A stretch of 64,000 nt of DNA. Origin: Buddleja alternifolia (Eukaryota; Streptophyta; Magnoliopsida; Lamiales; Scrophulariaceae). The translations under genes and the position numbers were made by a program. This document shows positions 33,201-45,307 of this stretch, piece after piece. The stretch is taken from contig CM033392.1 of the NCBI GenBank assembly GCA_019426215.1, positions 33,214,814 through 33,278,813 of the forward strand, read 5' to 3'. A model generated the notes under the pieces. That model ran no database searches and was not told the origin of the DNA. It saw only the letters and a program-made list of their open reading frames with translations. Numbering within the stretch: the stretch's first letter is position 1; every line of letters starts with the position of its first letter.

Positions 33201-33360
33201 AGGGTAAACTGCATAAATTCCCTGTATTATATCGAAAATACAACAAAAAATAAATAAAAAATACTATTAACGAAATAAGATAAACACTTCATTATATTAT
33301 TAAAAAATCTGCACGAAGATTCTCATTTCATTAGAGATGAGCGTGTTTTTCATATTTTTT
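33201..33360. mobile_element. One end of a TIR-type element (AGGGTAAACTGCA family)
   Basis: AGGGTAAACTGCATAAATTCCCTGT resembles 31855 and 23859, with further shared words (AACGAAATA..ATAAACAC, AAATCTGCA). No opposite end found. Confidence 0.5.
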
Positions 33361-33539
33361 TCATGTTTATTGACATGCCAATCTGACATTTATACCCTCT
33401 CCATACAATGTAAAAGGTAGTGATACGCCCTTAATTTTCAGTTATATTATTGGGCCTCGTGAAAGTATGGGCCATATTAATCCATAACAATTTGGGCTAG
33501 AAATGGGGAGTAAGGCCCACAACAGAAAAGAGGAATTTT
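33361..33539. other. Short intergenic stretch with nothing recognised
   Basis: Non-coding sequence between the TIR-element end and the SIRE-type LTR fragment G1. Confidence 0.4.
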
Positions 33540-33894
33540 TGCTTTGAATCTTCGAGCTTTTCTGAAAGTTTAAGGATTGAGACTTCAATGCAACAGAGAT
33601 TCAGCTAGTAAGCTTGTTGTTGTATATTTTGGCTTGTTGCTGAAGTCCTATTTATAGACTTTCTTGGATAAAGTGTCTGTTGGACACATGGCTTGGCGCG
33701 TGTTTATCGCTTTCGCGAGTGAACGAATTTACGTCCTTTTTCCCTGAAATCCTGCTACAAAAAGTTGGTGCCGTAGACTCTGTAAAATTGACAGTCCAAT
33801 GAGAAGGCTTCTCCGTACGTCCTGGAGTACTTATCACATTTCATGCTCTTATCAGCATTTAATGCATTTGAAATTAATGCCCGTTGGACATTAA
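33540..33894 (-). mobile_element. SIRE-type LTR fragment G1, left part
   Basis: Matches the mid-part of SIRE-type LTRs on the minus strand (compare 37650-37990: TATTTATAGA near the TATA, GTTGGACACA, GCATTTAATGCATTT). Continues at 61543 after removing element B; ATTAA at 33890-33894 and 61538-61542 are the target duplication. The left end is truncated. Confidence 0.75.
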
Positions 33895-34589
33895 TGTTAG
33901 GATTATACCCTCAGATGTCATAGATGATAGAATGAGTAGGGCATCTATCTTGTATTGAACTTAATTATTATTAATAAAAGTCACTATTTAGTTTCTTATA
34001 TGTATCTATAAGTTGTGTAAAACGCTTTGCACGTGTTTTCAATGTGATCCCTCTACTTCCTATGGGATATGAAGAATGGCACTAGACAGATCGACCTTGA
34101 TTACTAAAATAAGTTCGCAAGTAATATAAAGTCTTTAATGGGCAAATAAAGACTTCGAATACTTGTACAATTTTAGCGCTGACATGGGAGTGCCAGTCGA
34201 ACACCATGTGATGGTGGGAGCTTAAGACTGTTGGCACATTAGTGGAACTGATATGCTCGAACACGACTCACATCGGTTCTGTCACATGGGTTTTCACATC
34301 GTGCGTGATAATTTAGAGACAACGTGATTCGTTGTTTGGATTAATTTTTCAAGAAGCTTCAAGAAATCAAGACTTGAAGAATACGAGGATTGAAGAATTC
34401 AAAAAGTTCATCAATTCGAAGAGTTGAAGAAGAATTGGATTCTTCTACCACCTCGCTTCAACGAGTAAGTTGATTTATTCGTTAAAGCGTTTTTGATTCA
34501 ATTATGCGATCAGAGAAACACTTTGGGTTTTTGTTAAAATTTTTGAAATCCTTCCGCTGCGTTTATGAGTTTTTTCGCGAAACCCAAAA
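33895..34589 (+). mobile_element. 5' LTR of element B, internally deleted
   Basis: 695 bp against about 1656 bp for the 3' LTR. The break is at about 34298, where the sequence jumps from the part matching 60237 to the part matching about 61243, losing about 1 kb. The terminal CA is AA (CCCAAAA against CCCAACA in the 3' LTR). Starts TGTTAGGATTATACCC. Confidence 0.88.
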
Positions 34590-34590
34590 G

Positions 34591-34603
34591 TGGTATCAGA
34601 GCC
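34591..34603 (+). promoter_or_regulatory. Primer binding site of element B
   Basis: TGGTATCAGAGCC directly after the 5' LTR; complementary to the initiator methionine tRNA 3' end. Confidence 0.92.
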
Positions 34604-36730
34604 AATATCTGATTTGCATATTTGATCTTGTTTACATGATTTAAGATATGCATGTTATGTGTTTTTGAAGCATGTTTGTATGTTTTCTTAAATCTGCGTT
34701 TTTATGGTTTTTGCCTAGATTTTTTATTTTTTTAGTTATTGTAAATTTGGGAATATTTGGTAATATTGAAAAATCAAAATGCACGAGGAAAAACGTTGCT
34801 CGAAGAGCCCCGAGAATCTGCACGCAGCAGGCACACGGCCAAGCCATGTGGCCTGGCCACCTGTACACGGCTCGTCGTGTCGTGTGCTCAGCCCAACGAG
34901 CCGTGTGTTTCGACACCCGATTCGCTGATTTGGGTCCGGGATCCCGGTCGGTTAATGGGCTATGTGTTGGGTCGAAATTAAAATTTGGGTTTGGGTAAAT
35001 TTAATTATTCGGGTGAGTCAAAAGGATGATGACCCGATATAATTTAATTAAGCCCAATAAGAAATTTAATCAATCTCGACTTATTAATTAGTTTGGGCTT
35101 AATTTAAATAATTTCAAATGGGCCCATTGGATGAGTGATTTGGACTTTAATTAAAAATAACCCAGAAATTAATAAATTGTGCATATTTTTCCAAAATTAA
35201 TTAATTTGAGCCCAATTGAATTAATCCAAGTAGACCAAAAGAATGGTAACTTGGGTTTGATGAAATCGAGCCCAATAAGATTAATTGGAACAAAATATTT
35301 AATTAGATTTAATTAATTATTTTTCTTAGAGATTAATAATTAATTTATGGATTAAATATTATTATTTTTCCTCGACTTGGAAATTACTTAATTTTTTATT
35401 AAGGAATATAAATTATTTTTCTTAGAGATTAGTAATTAATTCTTTGATCAAATAAAAGTATTTCCAATTAATGATGGCATTAAATCATAATGAAATAGAA
35501 TTCCATATTTTATGTATTCTTTTAGTAGGACTAATATTATTTTAATTAAAGGTAGATATACCTAATTTTTAATTTCGTATATCTAAGTCATCTAGTTGGA
35601 CTAGAATGATTTTAATTGAAATATCGAATGTATAAAAGGTTGGGAAATTTATAAAGGATTGTTTAGTTAGACTAAAATTTTAATAATCAACATAAGTGAT
35701 TTAATATTGAGAGCATGTATTAATTGATGCGAGCATGTCTTATGTGATTGTAACACCGATCGTGGACTTAGGTTTAATTGTTTTACTTTTATATTTTATG
35801 GGTTATCTAGTTTGCGGCTATTTATTATATTTTTAGAAATAATGCATGAGTTGTTTTAGGAATTGAAAAAGAATAGTTCAAAATTGATAAAGTCAAAAGG
35901 CCTATGAATATTCAATAGGTTTTAATTTATGTCTTTTGTGATGGCCCATTGGCTTGGGCCCTCTAGTAAAAGTCCATAATCGAGTGATGAATTTATTTAT
36001 TTATCCATGATTATTTATATTGAAAGGCATGATTATTAGTAGTATTTTTATGCATGATTAATATAGAATAAAAGCGCTATATAAATTGAATAATGTGCAA
36101 AGTGAGACCAAAACCTTTGACGAATCAAAATTCTCCCAAATAAATAATACTGAGTTAGTAAAGGATGTTTGACATTCTCTCCCTCCACTAAGCTTTCTAA
36201 AATTAAAATTGCTATAAATGTGTAATGCTTCCCAGTTATGGGGGTTATGCATTTAAAAGTAATTTGAAATTTTATTAAGTGTATGGAATACCTTAATCGA
36301 AGCATATTTCACCCCAGAAACCTGTTCAGTTGCAAGGTGAAATTCAAATATTAGATTATAGGAGTTAGTGAGAATGAACTCGGGTAGTTCACGAGCTTAG
36401 AAACCTGTTCGGTTGCGGTTTGGTGAACTATAGGGAAATGTATTGAAATGTTTATTAGATAAACTGATAGTAGATATCACTTCAAATAATTAATGGGCCA
36501 GAAACCAGTTAGGTTGCAACCCATCTAATTAATTGAGGACCTCAATACCCGTTGTGGAATCAATGTCAATGATGATTCCCGATTTTCACATGGGAGTGTG
36601 GGATTCGAAAAATGCAGTGGGAGCTAAGATTAATTTTAAGTCCTTAATTTTTCTTGGTTAAGTCAAAACAAGTAATCTAATAAATTTGGTTTATTTATGC
36701 AGTTATTTTCTCGTTTATCTCTCTCAAATA
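34604..36730 (+). mobile_element. Leader region of element B
   Basis: 2.1 kb, AT-rich apart from 34790-34980, with no supported gene. The frames around 34641-34998 lie in a GC-richer stretch shared with the leaders of A and D and have no domain content. The triple leader motif stands at 36315-36517. Confidence 0.8.
36315..36517 (+). repeat. Triple leader motif of element B
   Basis: CAGAAACCTGTTCAGTTGC at 36315-36333, TAGAAACCTGTTCGGTTGC at 36398-36416 and CAGAAACCAGTTAGGTTGC at 36499-36517. Each is followed by a short stretch that differs. Conserved in A and E. Confidence 0.75.
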
Positions 36731-36783
36731 TGACAAATCCACTTGCAATTCTGCTCAAAAAGAATACTCTTACTGGACCCAAC
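36731..36783 (+). pseudogene. gag: Element B gag, first codons, cut by solo LTR H
   Basis: ATG at 36731 begins MTNPLAILLKKNTLTGPN, then the solo LTR H follows. The gag continues at 40501 (Tyr-Val-Asp-Trp). CCAAC at 36779-36783 is repeated at 40496-40500. Confidence 0.85.
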
Positions 36784-36847
36784 TGTTAAGGTTAATGTCC
36801 TTAATTGCCACTAGAGGATTAGTAAATATAAGGACATTATTAATTTG

Positions 36848-38704
36848 GTCCCACAATGGCATACGAAAGGGTCTAGAAGGGGGGGGGGGTTGAATAGACC
36901 CTGAAGTCTTTTTCGACTTCACAAAATTTTCGTATCACTTTAGAAATTTGAACGCTTGAGAAAAGATAACTTAGATTTAATGATTTCAACGATTACCAAA
37001 GTAGGGTAACGTTTCAATCACTTCATCAGGTTTAGCACAGCGGAAATGTTTTTATAGCTTAGCGTTCGTTTTAACCAATTAGTCGCTTTGCAATTTTACT
37101 TGTCTTTTTCAGAATAATATGAAGTGAATAATATAAGACAATAAAATAAATGACACAAAATATTTGTAAGGTTCGTTGGGTGGTGTAATCCCAACTACGT
37201 CCTTCTTCTCCTTTTCACTCGGAGGAAATCCACTAAAATGATTCTCAAAGAATCACACAGAATCTTCTACAAATTAGGGAGAGAGGTGAAGACGATCTCG
37301 AGCTCCTTGATCACACAGATTTCAGCTCCAATAAAGATCTTATCCAAGATGGCCTTGAGCTCCTTGATCACACAGACTTCAGCTCCAATAAAGACCTTTC
37401 TTCAACAAGCTTCTCTTACTCAAAAATACTGCTTGTGGAAGTCAACAATCTTTCTCACTCAGATGAAAGGTGTTGAGGGTTTATTATAACAGGTTTGTTT
37501 GATGTTGGGAAGTTCAAACAACTTGGGATATCTCAATAATAGTGTGGGGTTCTTCTTGGAAGATGTTTGAGATATCGGGTGACTGTCTGGAATGTATTTG
37601 AGAAGCTTGAAGGATTTTGGCTATGGGGTTTGCAAGCTTTTCTCTCAAATTATTTCTCAGCTCTCTTTCACATTTACGTTTTTTTTTTTTCACTCTCTGA
37701 CACAGAGATAGCTGAAGGGTACTATTTATAGAGAATTTTGGGATTTGTCCGTTGGACACAAGTCAGGCGCGTGTACCTCACGCGGAGCTTCAAATAGTCC
37801 CTTTTCTGACATTCCTTAATTTCTGCTGATTCCTATTGGACAGGAGCAGGTTTGAATTCTGAAAAGCTGACAATCTAGTCAACAAAGGTGGCTTGTCCAC
37901 AAGTCATACTGTCTGTTTACATTTAATGCATTTATCAAGCATTTAATGCATTTTGAATTTATTTCCCGTTGGAAATAAATATCCGTTGGTGATTGCATTT
38001 CAGTCTTTGATAATTTGGGTTTTATCTTCAGGAAAATCTGAACGCTGTTCGCTTGAATAGTGATCGCTTGACCAGTAACACTATTCACTTAAATAGTGGT
38101 CGCTTGAATAGTGAGCGCTTGAATAGTGGGCGCTTGAATAGTAAGCGTTTGAATAGTGATCGCTTGAACAGTAACACTATTCTGAAGACGCTTGACTACT
38201 CTTCATTTGAATAGTGGGCGCTTGAATAGTGAGCGCTTGAATAGTAGGTGCTTGAATAGTAAGCGTTTGAATAGTGATCGCTTGAACAGTAACACTATTC
38301 CGAAGACGCTTGAATACTGTTCACTTGAATAGTGATCGCTTGAACAGTAACACTATTCCAAAGACGCTTGACTACTGTTCACTTGAATAGTAACGCTTGA
38401 ACAGATTCCTGAAATAATTTCTTAGCGTTTGACAGACGCTCAAAGTAAATCTTTATCTTCTCTTGACTTCAGACGCTGATCTTCAACTTCATCCTTGATA
38501 GACTCACTCAGAATTCTATCAGTGACTTGGTATTAAATACTTAGTCTAAAGTCTATAAAGATAAAAATTACAAGCCTAACAAACTAACAAACTTTCAAAT
38601 GCTTATACAAGTTTTCTATGAAAGTATAAACTTACATTCTTTTGGGGTCTAACATGAAATCCTATCTTATCATCATCAAAACATCTAACATGAAATTCCT
38701 AACA
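36848..38704 (-). mobile_element. SIRE-type solo LTR inside H
   Basis: Same layout as the LTRs at 2901 and 15867 (GTATACGAAAGGGTCTAGAAGG-like start with a run of 11 G; end CATGAAATTCCTAACA). The left flank lacks the first bases of the LTR and the expected copy of GTAAT, which is intact on the right (38705-38709). Comparison with the undisturbed repeat at 38905-38925 suggests a small deletion at the left end. Divergent from the full-length SIRE copy and carries a unique minisatellite. Confidence 0.85.
38040..38405. repeat. Minisatellite of CGCTTGAATAGTG units
   Basis: More than a dozen degenerate 15-16-bp units (CGCTTGAATAGTGAG and variants with GTTTGAATAG, CTTGAACAG). They are interrupted by CACTATTC, the reverse complement of GAATAGTG, followed by GAAGACGCTTGA, giving a longer repeat of about 110 bp. 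Lies in the U3-like part of the SIRE-type solo LTR. It can form hairpins because units and spacers are complementary. Confidence 0.9.
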
Positions 38705-38782
38705 GTAATTTTTTATTATCAATAAAAAGGCAATTAATTGTTTACTTTCGAATTGGCATTTATTTATTGTAAATCAACTATA

Positions 38783-38990
38783 ATCTCTCTCAAATATGAC
38801 AAATCCACTTTCAATTCTGCTCGAAAAGAATACTCTTACTGGACCCAACTTTTAAGGTTAATGTCCTTAATTGCCACTAGAGGATTAGTAAATATAAGAA
38901 CATTATTAATTTGTAATTGTTTATTATCAATAAAAAGGCAATTAATTGTTTACTTTCGAATTGGCATTTATTTATTGTAAATCAATTATA
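38783..38990 (+). repeat. Tandem duplication of the gag B / LTR H boundary
   Basis: Begins ATCTCTCTCAAATATGAC, runs through the gag B start to GGACCCAAC, then into LTR H (TTTTAAGG where H has TGTTAAGG) and on to TTATTGTAAATCAATTATA. The first copy is 36713-36847 plus 38705-38782, now split by the SIRE-type solo LTR. The unit is about 208 bp. Confidence 0.88.
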
Positions 38991-40500
38991 AGTTCATGAA
39001 CACAAGAGTAAACTCTCTAAGGCACTAGAGGGGTTTGATACTTGTGTACTAAAATAGTCTGCAAGTCAATGATTTCCAATTGGGCGTTGAAAATCATGAA
39101 GACTTGTATGATATGAATCTTTGACGAGAAAGGTGTCCGTCAATCACTAGGAAGTAGTGAAGGATTCATATCATAGGTGCACTGATGGAGATAGTGGCAC
39201 TCAGACATGACTCGCATTGATTTTGTCGCATGGTTTCACTCTTTGACAGTCAATAACAGAATTGATTAATTGTAATAGGTGTGTCTGAACTTTAGACTTG
39301 ATGAATCGAGTTGAAGATATGTTTGTCACATTAGGTTCGTCATTAGAGTAGTTAGGCCCAATTCACCCTTTGGTGGGGTTAACCTCGAACTGCAATCTAA
39401 TGGGCAAGTAATAGTCTTAACTGATATCCAAGATGGGATTCGTTCCCTCGTAAGTGAACGAGGAATTATCCTATGCATTTATAAGTAAGCTAGATCCTAA
39501 AGTCTTTGACCAAAGTATTAAATGATCTGAGCTTGTTATAAATAAAGCATGGTATCAAGTTAGTGACTTTGACTAAAAACCATGACTCTCACTTGATCGG
39601 GATAAAGAAACGAAAAATTTATATTCACACGGTATTTGCAAAGGAAAGGTTAATAATGATCTAATCATTTCATCTTATTTGGGTTAAAATATGGATCACT
39701 TGACTGGCTAGGTGGGACCCATATTCAATGGAATCCTCCCATTGCCAAATATAGATGAACCTAAGGAGTCACGCTTAAAAAGGAAAAATTTGATGAAAAA
39801 TGGAATATTTCTTGTGGAAAGATTTTAAGTATTGGATCCTTAAAATTAAATAAATAGAATTAATTATTTGAAGAAACAAGTTAATTTATTTATGATTTAA
39901 TTAATAATATTTCTTAGAGAAATAAAATTAATTAAATGAGTTATCTATTATTTAATTGAATTAATTAATTGGATTAAATTAATTAACTAATTAATAGAAT
40001 AAACTAAGCACAAAATTAATAAACCATGTGGCACAATAAGCCCTAAAAGGGGCTGCCACTAGAAGTAATTAATGGGCTTAGTTTGAGTCCAAAGCAATGA
40101 CTTAAGTCATATAAATATCACATTAGTCAAAAGCTTAGGTCAAAAGTTGTATTACAAACACCACAAGAAAAAATCCTCTCCCCTTTCTCTCTCCTAGCCG
40201 TCGCCCACTGTAGAAGAAGGAGGAAGTTTTTTTTCATCAAGTCATTCCGCCGAGACGATTTAGAGGCAGCACACTTGGACTGCTTGGATCAAATATCTTT
40301 CAACCGGAGATTTTTCGCGAAGATTTAATGAAGTCAAATTCGTAGGATTTGTCAACCACTTCGTGACAACGGGTAATTATTTAAATCCCTATCGCACATA
40401 CGTTTGAATTAACCCCGGGATTGATCAGGTAATGGGGAAAAATCATAAAATATTAAATTCCATTTTCCGCTGCGTTTGGTGATTTTTCCCCAACACCAAC

Positions 40501-41199
40501 TATGTGGACTGGCTTAGAAATTTGAGGATTGTCCTCAATATGGAATCTCTGGGATACGTCTTGGAGGCTGATATCCAGGTGGCTCCTGCTAGAACACGTG
40601 CCAATGAGGAAGAGGTCCAAGCCCATGAAAAATGGGTTAAGGACGACCTCCGGGTGAGAGGATATATGGTGGGATCTATGTCCAATGATCTTCAAAGGTC
40701 ACATGATAAGATGCCCACTGCAAGAGCTATCCTACCTCACCTGGTAGAGCTCTATGGTGAGCACAGTCGAACTACTTGATATGAGATATCGGAAGAGCTC
40801 TTCGGAGCCAAGATGAAAGAAAGTGAGAAAGGTGGTGATCATGTCCTCAAAATGATTTCGAGGATTGAGAAATTGGAAGCTCTCGAATTCACCATGAACG
40901 CCACCTTTCAAATTGACTTAATCTTGCAGTCTCTTTCTGATTCCTTCTCCCAATTTGTAGTTAACTTTAATTGCAATGAGATAGAGTGCAATTTAGTTGG
41001 GCTAATGAACAAATTGGTTACTGCACAATCTCAAATGAAACCAAAGGGAAATGAAACTGCCTTGGTCATTTCTTCTGGACCTAAAAAGTCTAAGTTTGAG
41101 AAGAAGAAGAAGAAGAAGAAGAACAGGAACAAGAACAAGAAGAAGAACAAGAAGCAGTCTGGCAAACCCGGAGCTGAAGTGGGGTGTCCAAAAAGGTAA
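40501..41199 (+). pseudogene. gag: Element B gag, main part
   Basis: Continues the gag interrupted at 36783. The frame is open from 40504 to a TGA at 40777-40779 (Arg in element A), then from 40780 on (Met at 40813) to 41199. Contains the gag core DLQRSHDKMPTARAIL and DHVLKMISRIEKLEALEF, then a long Lys/Asn-rich stretch encoded by AAG/AAC repeats. The zinc knuckle is in another frame (41051 onward). Confidence 0.85.
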
Positions 41200-44100
41200 G
41201 GGAAAGGCTCAAGGGTTTTATAAGAGCAAAGGGCCTAAGAAAACGGATAGATGTCTCGAGTGCGGTGAGCTTAGCCACTGGAAGAGGAACTGTTCCAAAT
41301 TAGGCAAAGGAGCAAAAGGTATGGAACTCTTTGTTTTTGAAACTAACTGTTCTATGACCGTCTTTTCTACTTCGTGGATTCTGGACTTAGGGGCTAGTGC
41401 CCATGTTTGTTGTTTGGATCAGGATCTGCAGAGAAGTAGAAGGCTGGGCCGAGAAGAAGTGATGATCAAAGTAGGCAGCGGGGAAAGCGTCGCAGCTACT
41501 AGGATTGGATGTACTTCTCTTTATTTGAATTCTGGACATTTATTATTATTGAATGATGTTTTAGTTTTGCCCAAGGGGCTTAAGAACATTGTATCTATTC
41601 CCAACTTAGTTAAGATTGGGTATACATTCCTTTTTTCTAAGTTAAATTGCGATATTTATTATAGAAATAAATTGGTTGGCAATGCTTCTTTAGTTGATGG
41701 TTTGTATTATTTAAATGTTCTTAATTCATCTGTTGTGAATGTTGTAACTCATAAACGTGGTAGGCAAGAATCTAACCTAAGGCTTAAGTGACATCTTAGA
41801 CTAGGCCATGCCGGAGAGCACAAGATACATAAAATGGAAAAGGATGGGAGCTCACTGGGGTCGGATCCCTATCCAACATGTGAATCATGTCTCTTACGCA
41901 AGATGGCTAGATCACCCTTAACCAGGACTTTTGAAAGAGCTACTCAAATCTTAGGGATAGTGCATACCGATGTTTGCGGACCATTTGGAGAAATGGTTCG
42001 TGGGGGTTTCTACTACTTCATCACTTTCACAGACGATCATTCAAGATATGGTCTAGTGTATTTGATGAAGCAAAAGTCTGAATCCTTTGAAAGGTTCAAA
42101 GAGTTCAAAGCCTTAGTAGAAAATCAAACTGGACAAAATATAAAAACTCTATGATCGAATCGTGGAGGAGAATATATGAGTGCCGAGTTTGATGAACTCC
42201 TTAGACAACAAGGAATAATGTTACAACTAACACCGCAAGAAATCCCTCAACTAAATGGAGTAGCCGGGCGAAGGAACCAAACTTTGTTAGACATGGTTCG
42301 TTCCATGCTTAGTTACACTGATTTACCCATTTCGTTGTGGGGACACACGCTCCTTACTGCTGCTTATATGTTGAACAGATGTCCCTCCAAATTCGTTCCT
42401 AAGTTTCCGCATGACATGTGGGATAATAGGAAGCCAAGTCTTAATCATATTAAGATTTGGGGATGTCCCGCTTATGTCAAGAAGACTAAAGTGGAGAAAT
42501 TGGAGACAAGATCTCTCATGGGACGTTTCATTGGTTATCCTGAAGATTCCATGGGATTCTTCTTTTACCTGCATGATGATCAGAGAATCATCGTGGCCTT
42601 ACAAGCCCACTTCCTCGAAGATGAATTCATCTTGGAAGGGGGCAAAGGTAGGAAAATTGTTCTAGAAGAACAAAATGAAATTCCCTCAGAGACATCTATC
42701 CAAGAACCAAGGCCTGAACTAATAGTAGCACAACCACCACGTAGATCTGGTAGAATACCACATGAACCTGCTAGGTATGAGTATCTACTGCAGGGGGGCC
42801 AGAGCTTCACACTGTAGTACAAGAAGGTCATGAAAATGATCCTTGTACCAATGATCAAGCGATGGTGGATGTCGACGCTTCAAGATGGCGAGAAGCCATG
42901 GAAACAGAGATGGACTCTATGTAATCGAACCAAGTCTGAACTTTGGTAGATCGTCCTGAAGGTATCAAACCTATAGGATGTAAGTGGATCTACAAAAGAA
43001 AGATAGGTAGAGATGGCAAGGTCGACACCTTTAAAGCCAGGCTCGTAGAGAAAGGGTATAGTCAAAGAGAAGGAATTGACTATCAAGAAACCTTTTCGCC
43101 CATGGCTATGATAAAATCCATCCGAATACTGTTATCCATAATTGCATACTTGGATTATGAGATATGGCAAATGGATGTCAAAAAGGCTTTCCTGAATGGA
43201 TTCCTTGAGGAGGATATCTATATGGAATAGACAAAGGGTTTTGTATCCTAAACCGATATCCATAAAGTATGTAAACTTGAGAGGTCCATATACGGTCTCA
43301 AGCAAGCATCTAGAAGCTGGAATATTCGTTTTGATGAAATAATAAAGGGATATGGCTACATCAAGAATGAAGATGAACCCTGTGTCTATAAGAAGACTAG
43401 TGGGAGCAAACTCTCATTCTTAATATTATATGTGGATGACATTCTACCTATAGGAAATGACGTAGGAATGCTCACCACAGTCAAGAAATGGCTTTCGAGT
43501 ATGTTTTCCATGAAAGGCTTGGGAGAAGCGACATACATTCTAGGAATTCATATCTATAGAGATAGAACGAATAGAATGATAGGTCTCTCCCAAGCCCTTT
43601 AGTTAGAAAAGGTCCTAAAGAGGTTTAGGATGGACAATTCTAAGAAAGGGTTTCTTCCCATGAGGCATGGAGTACACTTATCCAAGTCTATTTGTCCTCA
43701 AAGTGAGGAATATAGACAGGAGATGAGTAACGTATCCTATGCTTCTGCATTTGGTAGCCTGATATATGCAATGCTGTGTACTAGACCCGACATTGCCTAT
43801 GCTATAAGCGTGGTGAGTCGATTTCAGGCAAACCCTGGAAAGGAACATTGGATAGCTGTGAAGAATATCCTAAAATATCTCAAAAGAACTAAAGATATGA
43901 TTCTCATCTATAGAGGTGGAGACCTGAAGATGGAAGGTTATTCTGATTCAGACTTTCAGTCTGATGTTGATGACCGAAAATCCACTTCAGGGTTCGTTTT
44001 TACACTCAATGGTAGAGCGGTGTCTTGGAAAAGTTCCAAGCAAAGCACAACAGCTGATTCCACCACTAAAGCGGAGTATGTGGCAGCCTCAGAGGCAGCC

Positions 44101-44292
44101 AAAGAAGCTGTTTGGATGAGAAAGTTTCTTGGAGAACTTGAATCGGTCCCTAGTGCCCAGCTCCCGTTACCACTTTATTGTGATCACAATGGAGCAATAG
44201 TGCAAGCCAAGGAACCGAGGTCTCATAACAAGTCCAAACACATTGAGAGAAGATTTCACATCATCAGAGAAATTGTTGGCAGAGGAGAGTAG
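41200..44292 (+). pseudogene. pol: Element B pol with multiple stops
   Basis: Zinc knuckle CLECGELSHWKRNC (about 41254-41295). Protease motif DLG in place of DSG (LDLGASAHVCC), so the catalytic triad is damaged. GAG-pre-integrase follows (41750-41900, interrupted by TGA where A has Trp). Integrase runs 41834-42817 with the TGA near 42152 in the SDRGGEY region. RT spans 42943-43600 with YVDD at 43429-43440 and stops near 43230 and 43600. RNase H is at 43630-44292 (STTADSTTKAEYVAASEA), open for 220 codons. Domain order is copia. Not functional. Confidence 0.88.
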
Positions 44293-44416
44293 CAGTGCAG
44301 AAAATAGCCTCAGCTGACAATGTAGCTGACCTGTTCGCCAAACACTACCTCAGGCTGTTTTGGACCAACACTTGGAAAGGATGGGTATAAGATTCCACAA
44401 TGAGTGACATTAAGTA

Positions 44417-44428
44417 CAAGTGGGAGAT
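44417..44428 (+). promoter_or_regulatory. Polypurine tract of element B
   Basis: CAAGTGGGAGAT immediately before the 3' LTR start TGTTAGGATT at 44429. Element E has a similar AAGTGGGGA at 58383-58391. Confidence 0.75.
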
Positions 44429-44637
44429 TGTTAGGATTATGTCCTCAGATGCCATAGAGGATAGAATGAGTAGGGCATCTATCTTGTGTTGAACTTAATT
44501 ATTATTAATAAAAGGCACTATTTAGTTTTTCAATTAATTCTTATCTGCATCCATAAGTTGTGTAAAACGCTTTGTCCGTGTTTTCAGTGCGATCCTTCTA
44601 CTTCCTATGGGATAGGAAGAATGGCACTAGAGAGATC
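44429..44637 (+). mobile_element. 3' LTR of element B, first part
   Basis: Matches the start of the 5' LTR at 33895 (TGTTAGGATTAT...AGGGCATCTATCTTG). Interrupted by element E; continues at 60091. Confidence 0.9.
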
Positions 44638-45131
44638 TGTTGGGAATGTGGCCTCGATGCCAACGAGGAGTTAGAATATGAGGAGTTAGAATATGAGGCA
44701 CGAGTTTATATTATACAACCTCTAATTAATACAAAGACAATATTATGTTGTTCATATAATTCTTGATGGCATCTATAAATCTTAAATGAACAACTAGCCC
44801 ATGTGTGTCAAGGCAAATCTTTGCACTCCTTGAGGAGATGGTGTGATGCCCGAGTTTTTTTTTTAGTCGACTAGTTACTATCTAAAGCATTAGGACATGA
44901 TCTAGGATCTTAAACATATGTTCAAGAGGGATATTATATTATACATCTTATGTAGATTAAAGGAATAGAACCAAAATTTAACTAGACACTAGGAGAGAAG
45001 TTGAATTAGTAAATTGCCCAAATACACCAATAATTAGTAAATTCCACTTTCATTTCACTTTAAAAAAAATAAAAAAATAATAATAAATAAAGGGGTGGAA
45101 AGTGGGCTTGACCGAACACCCCACCATCACA

Positions 45132-45132
<1 letters not shown>

Positions 45133-45174
<42 letters not shown>

Positions 45175-45268
45175 GCCACAACTTCATCATTTTCCTTACA
45201 AGAAAATACCTCTTCAACTCTCTTTCTCCATTTTCATCATCTTCAACCTCTCTTCATCCTTCCATTCA

Positions 45269-45305
<37 letters not shown>
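45133..45305. repeat. Two (AT)n microsatellites
   Basis: AT runs at about 45133-45170 and 45270-45305 inside the gypsy solo LTR, 100 bp apart. The reading frames rich in Tyr-Ile across them are artefacts. Confidence 0.95.

Positions 45306-45307
<2 letters not shown>

Larger units (their letters stand above)
36784..40495 (+). mobile_element. Solo LTR H (copia type), split by a SIRE-type solo LTR
   Basis: Starts TGTTAAGGTTAATG and ends TTTCCCCAACA; target duplication CCAAC on both sides. No internal domain is present, so it is a solo LTR left by recombination. Its end GCTGCGTTTGGTGATTTTT resembles the ends of LTRs B and E. A SIRE-type LTR occupies 36848-38704, and a tandem duplication of about 208 bp includes part of gag B (38783-38990). 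Without these it is about 1.65 kb. Confidence 0.88.

Noticed and set aside
34641..34998. Overlapping ORFs on both strands in the element B leader
   Set aside because: GC-richer leader segment shared with A and D; no domain and not conserved as a frame.
38040..38405. Possible CRISPR-like array
   Set aside because: Units are contiguous and degenerate without unique spacers, in a plant LTR; a minisatellite.
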